Positions 1-8,100 of a DNA stretch of 64,000 nt are shown in pieces; the stretch's first letter is position 1; every line of letters starts with the position of its first letter. The notes under the pieces are model-generated. The model was not told the origin of the DNA. It did no database searches and was given only the letters and a program-made list of their open reading frames with translations. Position numbers and translations under genes: made by a program. The DNA is from DASRAA01 sp963814165 (GTDB lineage: Bacteria > Acidobacteriota > Terriglobia > Terriglobales > Acidobacteriaceae), in NCBI GenBank assembly GCA_963814165.1, contig CAWFBW010000008.1:186001-250000 (forward strand). Direction: 5' to 3'.

Positions 1-2
1 GG

Positions 3-1886
3 GCCACGGAATCCATGGTGGCCAAGATCGCGTCACTGCGTTGCGTGCGATGGATGGGCCACCTGCCCCACAGCGATCGCATTCATCCGCTGGTCATCGG
101 TGAGGGAAGGAAGCCGAAACAGTCTCATCCGCGAGTGCGACCCGGTGTGTATACGGTGGAGATTTTCGCTGCCGACGACGCCAGAAGAATTGCGAGGGCA
201 GCGCGCCTGCTTGGCTTCGACGTGCGGTCGCGGGATTCCAAGGCCCACCTTCTTATCGTCAGCAGCACTGCATCGGAAAAGGTGCGGCAGAAACTGGTGA
301 AGGATCTGGCTGTTGTGCACGGGGTACGGTTTATTCGCCAGCGAACGATTCCGCGAATGGCGAATAACGTCGCCACCAGGATCATGGGCACCGCCTTCGC
401 CGCCACCGAGCCTAAGGGCCTGCGCCTGACAGGTGAAGGCGAAATCATTGCAGTGTGCGACGGAGGGCTCGACACCGGAGACCCGGACAATATCCATCCC
501 GATTTCGCCGGCCGCGTCATTGCAATCAAGAGCTATCCGATCTCACCCGACTACAACAAGGAAATTACCAATCCGAATGGGAATGATGGAGCTGCGGACA
601 CGGTTAGCGGCCACGGAACGCACGTCTCGGGATCGATTCTGGGCGACGGAACCGCGTCGGCCGGCAGCCCGCGCTTGATCCGAGGGCTTGCTTACAAGGC
701 CAAGCTCGTATTTCAGGCGGTTCAGCAGGAGATGAAGTGGAAGAAGAACGCCGGTTCGGAGAATAAGGAGCGCTTCCTTTTTTCGGGGATCCCGAACAAC
801 CTCGGGCCGCTGTTCACGTTCGCTTACAACAAGGGGGCGCGCATCCATTCCAATTCCTGGGCCGACGGAGAACTGGCTTCTTACGACGACAAATGCCGCC
901 AGTTCGATCAGTTTGTCTGGGAGCATAAGGACTTCTGTTTTGTCATCTGCGCCGGCAACTACGGAACGGAAAAAGACGGCCGCGGGAAAATCAATTTGGG
1001 CAGCGTATCCCCACCCGGCACGGCGAAGAATTGCATCACGGTTGGAGCGTGCGAGAGCAAACGTCCCGAATTTAATTCCAAAGGATACGGCACCTGGTTC
1101 TCGGCAAAATTCCGAGCGCGGCCCTTTTACCACGACCCTCTCGCAAATGACCCCAACCAGGTAGTGCCGTTCAGCGGCCGCGGTCCAACCAAAGATGGAA
1201 GGATGAAACCTGATGTCGTCGCGCCAGGCACGTTCATCCTCTCCACACGTTCCACGCAATTGCCGCCAGACGTGTTTGGCTGGATGAAGTACCATCGCAA
1301 CGAGAAATACTGCTTTGACGGCGGAACCAGCATGGCCACGCCGCTCACCGCTGGTGCCGTTGCCCTCATTCGAGAATTTCTGCGAAAGAAGAAGAAATTC
1401 GCCAGTCCCTCGTCTGCCTTGCTGAAGGCGACCCTGATCGCTGGTGCCAAGCGCCTTCCCAAGACCGCGCCCCCGGGAACCATCGTCGATCCGCACCAGG
1501 GATTCGGACGCGTCAACCTCGACCGGTCCCTCAAGCGGCCTCTGTGCATGCTGGAAGGGCCCGCGCTAAAGACCGGCAAAAAGTCCACCACCGTTACAGA
1601 AATGCCGTCCGGGAGGAAAGGCCTGCGGATTGCAATGTGCTACTCGGACTATCCGGGTGAGAGCCTGATCAACAATCTCAGCTTGATCGTTATCGACCCT
1701 GCCGGCAAGCGTTACGTCGGAAACCAAAGGAGCACATCGCGCTCCAATCTCGCTCTCGACAGCAGCAACAATGTCGAGGTTATCGATGTGCCGCGGGCGA
1801 AAGCCGGAGCATGGACCATTGACGTGGTCGCCAGCGATGTTCCCAAGGGCCCACAAGACTTCGCGCTGGTGGCGGTGGTGGTATAG
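3..1886 (+). CDS. S8 (subtilisin-like) serine peptidase, 5' end cut by window edge
   Basis: Predicted extracellular or envelope subtilisin-family protease. Numbered from the ATG at 15, the catalytic triad is Asp149 (CDGGLD, followed by HPDF), His200 (GHGTHVSG) and Ser439 (GGTSMATP); the oxyanion-hole Asn is near 315 (AGNYG). Residues 1-120 look like the end of an inhibitor-type propeptide. Residues about 525-623 form a beta-rich C-terminal domain resembling the jelly-roll of KP-43-type subtilisins. The frame is open to the left window edge and no signal peptide is visible, so the true start is probably upstream and the ATG at 15 is internal. It ends in a long gap and shows no operon partner. 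The family call is firm; the substrate is unknown. Confidence 0.9.
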   Translation, partial: ATESMVAKIASLRCVRWMGHLPHSDRIHPLVIGEGRKPKQSHPRVRPGVYTVEIFAADDARRIARAARLLGFDVRSRDSKAHLLIVSSTASEKVRQKLVKDLAVVHGVRFIRQRTIPRMANNVATRIMGTAFAATEPKGLRLTGEGEIIAVCDGGLDTGDPDNIHPDFAGRVIAIKSYPISPDYNKEITNPNGNDGAADTVSGHGTHVSGSILGDGTASAGSPRLIRGLAYKAKLVFQAVQQEMKWKKNAGSENKERFLFSGIPNNLGPLFTFAYNKGARIHSNSWADGELASYDDKCRQFDQFVWEHKDFCFVICAGNYGTEKDGRGKINLGSVSPPGTAKNCITVGACESKRPEFNSKGYGTWFSAKFRARPFYHDPLANDPNQVVPFSGRGPTKDGRMKPDVVAPGTFILSTRSTQLPPDVFGWMKYHRNEKYCFDGGTSMATPLTAGAVALIREFLRKKKKFASPSSALLKATLIAGAKRLPKTAPPGTIVDPHQGFGRVNLDRSLKRPLCMLEGPALKTGKKSTTVTEMPSGRKGLRIAMCYSDYPGESLINNLSLIVIDPAGKRYVGNQRSTSRSNLALDSSNNVEVIDVPRAKAGAWTIDVVASDVPKGPQDFALVAVVV

Positions 1887-2476
1887 AGAAAGCGGACCGA
1901 TTGACCGATGCGCCGGCGGTATGGGCGGCGCGTCGCCTCGGCTCAGATACGAAACCGCCATAGTGTATTAGTGATATCTAACACAATAACAAGATAAATA
2001 AATATCACGACTGTTTAAAATCAATGGTTTACGTGGAAATTGTCCGCATGTCATTGATTCATAAGTTAGTTATACGTATCCATGTCTGTCCGTGGGACTT
2101 AGGGCTGCCTTTTGATGGTTGTACGGCAGGGCCAAGCCGACTTTTGAAATTTTCAAAGAGCGTGGTTGCATCGCGCACTGGGCGCGGAGTGACCAGAGAC
2201 ACAAATCCCTTGGCCAATGGATAGGGTTGTAATGGCTGGGGAAGGACGGAGCAAGAAAATTCGGCGCGAGCAAAAAACTTTAGTAACCAGTGCGAACCGA
2301 AATGGGAATCGGCCCGTGTAGAACGCCGTGCTCCGAGCCAGGAGCGCAGGGTCATCGAACCTCAGACGCTGATCGGCACATAGGCTGATCGGGACATAGA
2401 TAGATCGGCATCTCGGCGGTAGCTTCAGCCGGCGGCACAAAAACGCACCTTGGCTACACTAATAACTGAACTGCTG
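1887..2476. other. Intergenic region without a recognisable gene
   Basis: About 590 bases between the protease and the leftward gene starting at 2923. The part at 1970-2040 is markedly AT-rich compared with its surroundings and could hold promoters. I see no RNA gene, repeat or credible coding sequence; the short open frames here have no recognisable protein features. Confidence 0.4.
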
Positions 2477-2923
2477 CTAGATCCCGAGGGGTGTCTCATC
2501 ATCTTCGAGATCGCGGCGTGACTTCCTGCGGCGTCCGTTCTCGAAGTTGGTCATGGCAGTGATGGCGGTTTTGGCGACGGCTTGGGCGGCGAAGAACTTT
2601 GCCTGGCGATCGTTTTCGATGTTCACCAGCTTCGGCATGGCGGCCGTCATAGCGATGAGGCCGGTGTCGATCTGGCCATGCATCGAATACGAAATAGGCT
2701 TTCGGCTTGTTCCAGAATAGTCGGTGAGAAGGCTGACGGCGCCGGTGGCGCCTCCGCATAATAGCGAACCGACGGCCGCGCGGCGGTTACGCTTCCAGAA
2801 CAGCGCGCCCGCCAGCAGGAACGAACCTGCCACAGCGTAGTCGAGCGCCGCATGTACGCGCGGAGAGATCTTCTTCGGCATGCGCGATGCAGCGAGTGCA
2901 ACACCTTTTTGCATGAGTGCCAT
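2477..2923 (-). CDS. Small predicted membrane protein of unknown function
   Basis: 148 residues. Two hydrophobic segments are visible, about residues 29-43 (a V-A-G-S-F-L-L-A-G-A-L-F-W stretch) and 50-66, followed by a basic then acidic C-terminal tail (RRRKSRRDLEDDE). An initial basic stretch precedes the first helix. I do not recognise the family; it resembles small conserved inner-membrane proteins of acidobacteria. It is read in the same direction as the cytochrome c maturation cluster to its right but is separated from it by 130 bases, so co-transcription is uncertain. Confidence 0.6.
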   Translation of the reverse strand: MALMQKGVALAASRMPKKISPRVHAALDYAVAGSFLLAGALFWKRNRRAAVGSLLCGGATGAVSLLTDYSGTSRKPISYSMHGQIDTGLIAMTAAMPKLVNIENDRQAKFFAAQAVAKTAITAMTNFENGRRRKSRRDLEDDETPLGI

Positions 2924-3053
2924 GGTGCTCGAAACCTCGCATCCAAAAGATCAAGGTGAAGCGGCAATTCGCGATGGCGTTCGTGCCATCGCGAAAGGTG
3001 ATTCTACTCCGCTGGGGGAAATCGGGGAACTCGCGGGGCCATCGCCTTCGGCG

Positions 3054-4325
3054 CTAACTGCTCTGGCGCGCTACTGCCCGCTTGATGGTTTCATCGAGCG
3101 CTGCCTTGGCCGTCGCATACTCGTCCGCCGTGATCTTCCCTTGCTGGCGGTCGAGTTCGAGGTGGAATAGTTCATCCTTCATCGCGTCGAGCAATTTCGC
3201 GTTGCGATCGACCGGTGTGGGTACGGCTGGCACGGGCACAGTGACGTTAGCACCTGCTGCTGCCGCGACGGGCGCTGCGCTGTTGGACTTTCCGATGACG
3301 TAGAAGCCACCCATCACCAGCACCAGCGCAAAGACGCCGAGAATCACGGCGCGATAGTCGTATAGCGGATCGTTCGAGTCGATAGGCGCGCCGAGGCCTC
3401 CCCCAGGACGGCTGTCGCGACCGGCGGGTTGTCCGCCACCCATCGCGCCTCCGCCGCCGGCAGCTGTGGCCTGCTCGCCTTCCGCCTGGAATTGTCCAGT
3501 TCCCGACACGCTAAAGCTGAGGTCTTCGCCCGGATTCGCGTCCGTGGCAACCATCACTCCAGGGCTGTCGGGCATCGGCTGGAAGCGCTGTGGGTTTTTT
3601 GGCGTGAAGGTCATGCCCTTGGCCATCATCACGACGAAGTGCTGCACCGGACCGAGCGGCTTGGGCGCAAAGCTTGCAGTTCCGCTGTACGGCAGGTGAT
3701 AGGCGACCTGGAACTGCGTCTCGCCGGGCTTGAGCGGGAAGCTGAAGGCGTAATGATTCTTCGATGCCGCCTCTGTTGGTTGCTCATTGATGGGTTGCCC
3801 GCCCGGGCCGCGAGCGAGTCCGGATTCGATGGTCGCGCCTTCCGGCAAAACAAATTCGAAGCTGCGGTCGTCGGCTTGTGTGCGCTGCGGCTTCGACTCA
3901 TTCTGGATCGCGAACAGGGCAATCACCTGAAGCTGGCTGCCGTCGGCCTGGATGCGGTCGACCTCGACCATCTGCTGCAAGCCGTCAACTTTTTTCGCCG
4001 CGTCATACACGGTGAGTTCCGCGGTCGTCTTGCCCGGCATCAGCGGCCCACCGCGAGGGAAATAGCTGACGCCACCATGAGTTGCGCGCACCATGTGTGG
4101 AACGTTCGCATCGGAGGGCGCCTTCAGCGTAAACCTGCCTTGCGAGTCTGTTTTGGTCGAGCCGACTTCCTGCATGCCCTGTGAGAGCGAGAGCAGCGTA
4201 ACCTCGTCGCCCGCTGAGGGCTTGCCTGTGGTCCCATTCATAACGGTTCCAGTGATGTTTTGGGCAGAGGCAAGGATGGATCCTGCGAGCACGAGCGCGG
4301 CTATTGCCAGGAGTTTTGTCTTCAT
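3054..4325 (-). CDS. Exported carboxypeptidase-regulatory-like domain protein with C-terminal membrane anchor
   Basis: 423 residues. It has a signal peptide (residues 1-21, MKTKLLAIAAL...ASAQ), then an Ig-like carboxypeptidase-regulatory-type domain (about 23-110, NITGTVMNGTTGKPSAGDEV). A beta-rich middle region (110-265) and a Gly-rich linker (near 285-310) follow. A single transmembrane helix lies near 325-345, and a short charged tail at 380-420 resembles a SHOCT/CcmI-like helical hairpin. Its start overlaps the stop of the preceding 115-residue gene by four bases (ATGA), so it belongs to the ccmF-ccmH transcription unit. A role in periplasmic assembly or haem delivery is inferred from context only; no enzymatic motif is visible. 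Confidence 0.7.
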   Translation of the reverse strand: MKTKLLAIAALVLAGSILASAQNITGTVMNGTTGKPSAGDEVTLLSLSQGMQEVGSTKTDSQGRFTLKAPSDANVPHMVRATHGGVSYFPRGGPLMPGKTTAELTVYDAAKKVDGLQQMVEVDRIQADGSQLQVIALFAIQNESKPQRTQADDRSFEFVLPEGATIESGLARGPGGQPINEQPTEAASKNHYAFSFPLKPGETQFQVAYHLPYSGTASFAPKPLGPVQHFVVMMAKGMTFTPKNPQRFQPMPDSPGVMVATDANPGEDLSFSVSGTGQFQAEGEQATAAGGGGAMGGGQPAGRDSRPGGGLGAPIDSNDPLYDYRAVILGVFALVLVMGGFYVIGKSNSAAPVAAAAGANVTVPVPAVPTPVDRNAKLLDAMKDELFHLELDRQQGKITADEYATAKAALDETIKRAVARQSS

Positions 4326-4669
4326 GCCCTCCCCCCCTTGGCAATAACGGCCCCGCGCGATTTCTCGATAGTTTCCATCTCAGCCAGTATCGCTGCGGCT
4401 TCGTCTTCCAACGCGGCACGCTGCATTGCGTAATCTTCTTCGCTCAGTTTGCCGGCTTTGTACTCAAAGCTCAGGTCGCGCAGGTTTTCGTACGTCGCTT
4501 CCTTGCGCTCCTGCAGGTAGCCGTAGCGGGTCTTGGCCTCGCCCGAGTCGATATCGCCCGGCTCGTAAAACACATAGATGAAAAGCGCCGCGGCAAATAG
4601 TGCGCAGCCAAACAGGATGAACGGCGTTTCGCTGGCGACGTCTGCGGCAAATAGAAAAGAGTGCATCAA
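4322..4669 (-). CDS. Small membrane protein of the cytochrome c maturation cluster (CcmI-like N-terminal type)
   Basis: 115 residues. One transmembrane helix (about 16-35, FILFGCALFAAALFIYVFY) is followed by a charged, probably coiled-coil cytoplasmic tail containing the pattern Y-L-Q-E-R-K-E and LSEEDY. That tail is typical of the N-terminal unit of CcmI-like proteins and of SHOCT-type helices. It overlaps ccmH by four bases on one side (4666-4669) and the 423-residue gene by four on the other, showing translational coupling. An assembly-factor role beside CcmF/CcmH is likely from position; the sequence alone does not prove it. Confidence 0.65.
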   Translation of the reverse strand: MMHSFLFAADVASETPFILFGCALFAAALFIYVFYEPGDIDSGEAKTRYGYLQERKEATYENLRDLSFEYKAGKLSEEDYAMQRAALEDEAAAILAEMETIEKSRGAVIAKGGRA

Positions 4670-5226
4670 AATTCCGTCTCCTCCCGCGCTCTCTTGCGCA
4701 GGGCATCTAACTCTTCAGCGGCCAGCCTGGGCGTCGCCACGGGCTGAGCGATCGGGCGCGCCTTCCACATCCGTACCAGCCATACCGCCAAGGCCGTCGC
4801 CAGCGCGAACACCGCAAACGGCATGATCCACGCGATTACGTTGAAGCCACTCGAGGTCGGCGCCGACAGCACGGTATTGCCGTACTTCTGCACAAAACCT
4901 TGTAGTATGAGCGAGTCGTTATCGCCGCGCTCCAGCGCCGCCGTAAGCTCGTTGCGCATGCGCTCCGAGTAGGCACAGCCGACGTGGTTGCACTCCAGCA
5001 ACACCTGATTGCAGCCGCACATGCACATCATCTGGTGGCCCAGCTTGTTGAATCGGGCATCGACGTCGGCGCCCATGAAGCCGATAGCCATGACAGCAAT
5101 CAGCACAATCTGCGCGATACGAAGTTTTCGGTTTCTAGTAGCGAGTTTCAAGTTATTCAAGTCCGTGATGAATCGTCCTTTGCGGGATCGTCGTCGCCGC
5201 GTCAAAGAATTCAAGTGGCCGAGCAC
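4666..5226 (-). CDS. ccmH: Cytochrome c-type biogenesis protein CcmH
   Basis: 186 residues. CcmH is a membrane-bound thiol oxidoreductase that keeps apocytochrome c haem-binding cysteines reduced for CcmF. A membrane segment at about 37-52 is followed by the periplasmic cysteine region. Instead of a classical LRCxxC motif it has C68-M-C70-G-C72 plus C79 and C84. A second helix (about 127-147) and a short tail follow, as in other CcmH proteins. The first 35 residues are basic and may be over-extended; an internal Met at 46 or 51 is possible but would cut the helix. It lies 36 bases downstream of ccmF and is translationally coupled to the next gene. Confidence 0.85.
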   Translation of the reverse strand: MLGHLNSLTRRRRSRKGRFITDLNNLKLATRNRKLRIAQIVLIAVMAIGFMGADVDARFNKLGHQMMCMCGCNQVLLECNHVGCAYSERMRNELTAALERGDNDSLILQGFVQKYGNTVLSAPTSSGFNVIAWIMPFAVFALATALAVWLVRMWKARPIAQPVATPRLAAEELDALRKRAREETEF

Positions 5227-5262
5227 CCCTGCTAGTCACTAGCACTAGACACCAGCCACCAG

Positions 5263-7296
5263 TTAGTCTCCGCCCACTTCCACCGCGCCTCGCTTCGCCG
5301 CTTCCGCCGCCTCGCGCTCTTTCGCCGGAATCGCGTATTTCACCGGTTTCGTGCTGGGCAGCAGGGCGATAATCGTCCCAATCAAAAGCAGGTGTACACC
5401 GATCCAAATCCACATCACCAGGGGATTTACGTGCGCCTTGATAATCGGTTTGCCAGTATCGGGATTGCGTCCGGTGTACACGAGATAAAGATCTTCATTC
5501 AGACGCGAGCGGTTCGCTACGATGGTCGCCGTCTGCTCGCTGGCCTTGTAGAAGCGCCGCTCGGGGAACATCGTGTCCAGCTTCTTGCCGTTCTTGTACA
5601 CGTCGAGCACGGCCCACTCGCTGCTGTAGTTCGGTTTGTCGTCTTGCGTGTACGACTGGCAGACCAGGGTATAGTGGCCAATCTGCATCTTGTCGCCGAA
5701 GCCCATCTCCTGTTCCTTGTCAATGTTGAAAGGCAGGCCGGCGAAGCCGATGATGACCAGCACCACGCCCATGTGGACGAGGTATCCGCCATAGCGCCGC
5801 GTGTTGCGCCGCGTGATCTGCACCATGCCGCTCAACTCGCTGACGTTCTGCTGCCGCGCAATCACGCGTCCCCCACGCCAGAACTCGCCCGCAATCGTGC
5901 CCACAACGAAGACAGAAAGCGCAATCGCCATCAGCGAGTAGAAGTAGGCGCTGTCCTGCCAGGGACGCATGCCGCCCACGATCAGCGCAACGGCCGCGAC
6001 CACAGCAAGCGCCGTAGGAACGAGGAAATTGCGCCGCAGGCTATCGATCGACGTTTGCCGCCACGCCAGCAGCGGGCCGACGCCGGTGAGGAACACCAGG
6101 AACAGCCCAATCGGCACATTCACGCGGTTAAAGAACGGCGGCCCCACGGTGACTTTGCTACCCGTTACCCACTCGGACAGCACCGGAAACAGCGTGCCCC
6201 ACAACACTGCAAAGCACGACACCAGCAGCACCACGTTGTTGAAAAGGAAGCTCGACTCGCGCGAAACCAGCGAATCCAGGCGATGCTCGCTGCGCAGCGT
6301 GTCGCGGTTACGGACGAACACGTACACACAGGTGGCGAACGCGATCGCGATGAACCAGACAAACCAGATGCCTATGCCCGACTGCGCGAACGCGTGCACC
6401 GAACTCACCACGCCCGAGCGGGTGAGGAACGTGCCAAAAATCGCCAGCAGAAACGTGGTGAAGATGAGCCACATGTTCCACATCTTCATCATGCCGCGTT
6501 TTTCCTGCATGATGACCGAATGCAGGAACGCCGTCATGGTGAGCCAGGGAAGCAGGGAAGCGTTCTCCACCGGGTCCCATCCCCAGTAGCCGCCCCAGCC
6601 CAGTACTTCGTAGGCCCAGTGCGCGCCAAGGAAAATGCCGACGGTGAGGAACAGCCACGCCACCATGGTCCAGCGCCGGGTGATATGGATCCACTTTTCG
6701 CCGGGGTACTTCATCATCAGCGCACCCAGCGCGAAGGCGAACGGCGCCGTCACGCCCACGTAGCCGAGATACAGCATCGGCGGATGGATGACCATCTCAG
6801 GATATTGCAGCAGCGGATTGAGTCCGTTGCCGTCGGGCGGGATCGCGCCCTTCACCAATCCAAACGGATGCGCCGCGAAATTCACTAACAAAAGGAAAAA
6901 TACCTGCACCGCAGCGACTATGGCCGACGCATACGCCGTAAGCTGCGGATCGACCTTGTAGCGCAGCCGCATGACCAGCCCATAGGTCGAGAGCAGCCAT
7001 GCCCACAGCAGCAGCGAACCTTCCTGCCCTGACCACAGCGCGGCAAACTTGTAGGCCAGCGGAAGGTCGCGGTTGCTGTGATGCATGATGTAGGCTACCG
7101 AAAAATCATTGCCGAAAGCGGCCATAACTAGCGCCACCGACGCCACAGTTACCGCGGCCCAGCAGGCAATGCCTGCGCGGCGTGCGGTCTCGGTCAGCCG
7201 GTCATCTTTGCGATACAGCGCCAGGGCTCCGGCGATAAAAGAATAGGCCGCCAAAGCAAGGGCCAAGAGGAGCGTAAAACTACCAATTTGAGGCAT
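5263..7296 (-). CDS. ccmF: Haem lyase / cytochrome c-type biogenesis protein CcmF
   Basis: 677 residues with many transmembrane helices. CcmF is the integral-membrane haem lyase that attaches haem to apocytochrome c at the periplasmic face. The tryptophan-rich WWD haem-handling motif (WGGYWGWDPVENASLLPW) is at about residues 233-250. Conserved flanking regions include HPPMLYLGYVG near 170-180 and an LLLWAWLLS stretch near 95. Length matches the family (about 640-680). It is the first gene of a leftward unit ccmF-ccmH-small membrane protein-423-residue protein. ccmE, commonly upstream of ccmF, is not next to it: the preceding gene is divergent, with a 217-base gap. Confidence 0.95.
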   Translation of the reverse strand: MPQIGSFTLLLALALAAYSFIAGALALYRKDDRLTETARRAGIACWAAVTVASVALVMAAFGNDFSVAYIMHHSNRDLPLAYKFAALWSGQEGSLLLWAWLLSTYGLVMRLRYKVDPQLTAYASAIVAAVQVFFLLLVNFAAHPFGLVKGAIPPDGNGLNPLLQYPEMVIHPPMLYLGYVGVTAPFAFALGALMMKYPGEKWIHITRRWTMVAWLFLTVGIFLGAHWAYEVLGWGGYWGWDPVENASLLPWLTMTAFLHSVIMQEKRGMMKMWNMWLIFTTFLLAIFGTFLTRSGVVSSVHAFAQSGIGIWFVWFIAIAFATCVYVFVRNRDTLRSEHRLDSLVSRESSFLFNNVVLLVSCFAVLWGTLFPVLSEWVTGSKVTVGPPFFNRVNVPIGLFLVFLTGVGPLLAWRQTSIDSLRRNFLVPTALAVVAAVALIVGGMRPWQDSAYFYSLMAIALSVFVVGTIAGEFWRGGRVIARQQNVSELSGMVQITRRNTRRYGGYLVHMGVVLVIIGFAGLPFNIDKEQEMGFGDKMQIGHYTLVCQSYTQDDKPNYSSEWAVLDVYKNGKKLDTMFPERRFYKASEQTATIVANRSRLNEDLYLVYTGRNPDTGKPIIKAHVNPLVMWIWIGVHLLLIGTIIALLPSTKPVKYAIPAKEREAAEAAKRGAVEVGGD

Positions 7297-7513
7297 AAAA
7301 ATTGAATACCTGCACGACGCCGAGGTGCGTCACACTGCCGGTTTCGCCATCCTCGCCGATTAAGACTATTTTACTCGCTTGTAAGCCCGGCCTGTCACCT
7401 CGCGCAAGGCATGACCGCCGATAGGTCTGGATTTCTCCGGCGTAAAATAGGTGCCAACATTAAACGGTTGGCAGTGCACCTGCTACCATTACTCCGCGTG
7501 AGCAGGAGCGTGC

Positions 7514-7993
7514 ATGACACAAGAGCAGCAAATCCGACAGCAACTTGCCAAAGCGTTGGACTGGGGCGAGGCGCACGCCGATTTTCATACCATAATTGAT
7601 GACTTCCCCATCGATCTGCGGGGCGAGGTGCCCCACGGTTTCACTCATTCAGCGTGGGAGTTGCTGGAGCACCTGCGCATCGCGCTGTGGGACATCGTCG
7701 AGTTCACCAAGGATGCGCGGCATAAGTCTCCGCCATGGCCGCAAGGATACTGGCCGCCGTCGCCTGTCCCTCCGCAGCACGAAGCATGGGACCAGTGCAT
7801 CGGTTCAATCGTTGACCTGCTGGAAGAAATGCGCGGCATGATTCTTGACCGCTCACGTCCGCTTCTGGAACCGTTCCCGCGCAGCCAGGGACAGACGCTG
7901 ATGCGCGAGGCGCTGCTGGTGGCCGATCACCACTCCTATCACCTGGGCGAAATCGTGCAGGTGCGCAAAGCGCTGAAGGCGTGGCCGAAGTAA
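7514..7993 (+). CDS. DinB-family putative metal-dependent protein
   Basis: 159 residues forming the four-helix bundle expected of DinB/YfiT-type proteins. The three candidate metal ligands are His53 (in WELLEHL), His139/140 and His143 (ADHHSYHLGEIV), the usual spacing of the DinB-2 group. Many family members are thiol-dependent transferases or stress-induced proteins, but the substrate here cannot be read from the sequence. It stands alone between divergent ccmF and convergent priA. Confidence 0.85.
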   Translation: MTQEQQIRQQLAKALDWGEAHADFHTIIDDFPIDLRGEVPHGFTHSAWELLEHLRIALWDIVEFTKDARHKSPPWPQGYWPPSPVPPQHEAWDQCIGSIVDLLEEMRGMILDRSRPLLEPFPRSQGQTLMREALLVADHHSYHLGEIVQVRKALKAWPK

Positions 7994-8100
7994 ATCGCGG
8001 TCACCGGGAGCCTTCCTGAGCCACGAGGTCGCCGCGCCAACCGGCGAGTCGAAGTACCCGTTTTTGCTGACAACCGGCAACCGGCTACTGGCAACTTATC

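Noticed and set aside
5392..6888. 498-residue plus-strand open frame across ccmF
   Set aside because: It is antisense to ccmF, rich in Arg/His/Glu as expected from a reversed high-GC membrane-protein gene, and shows no domain.
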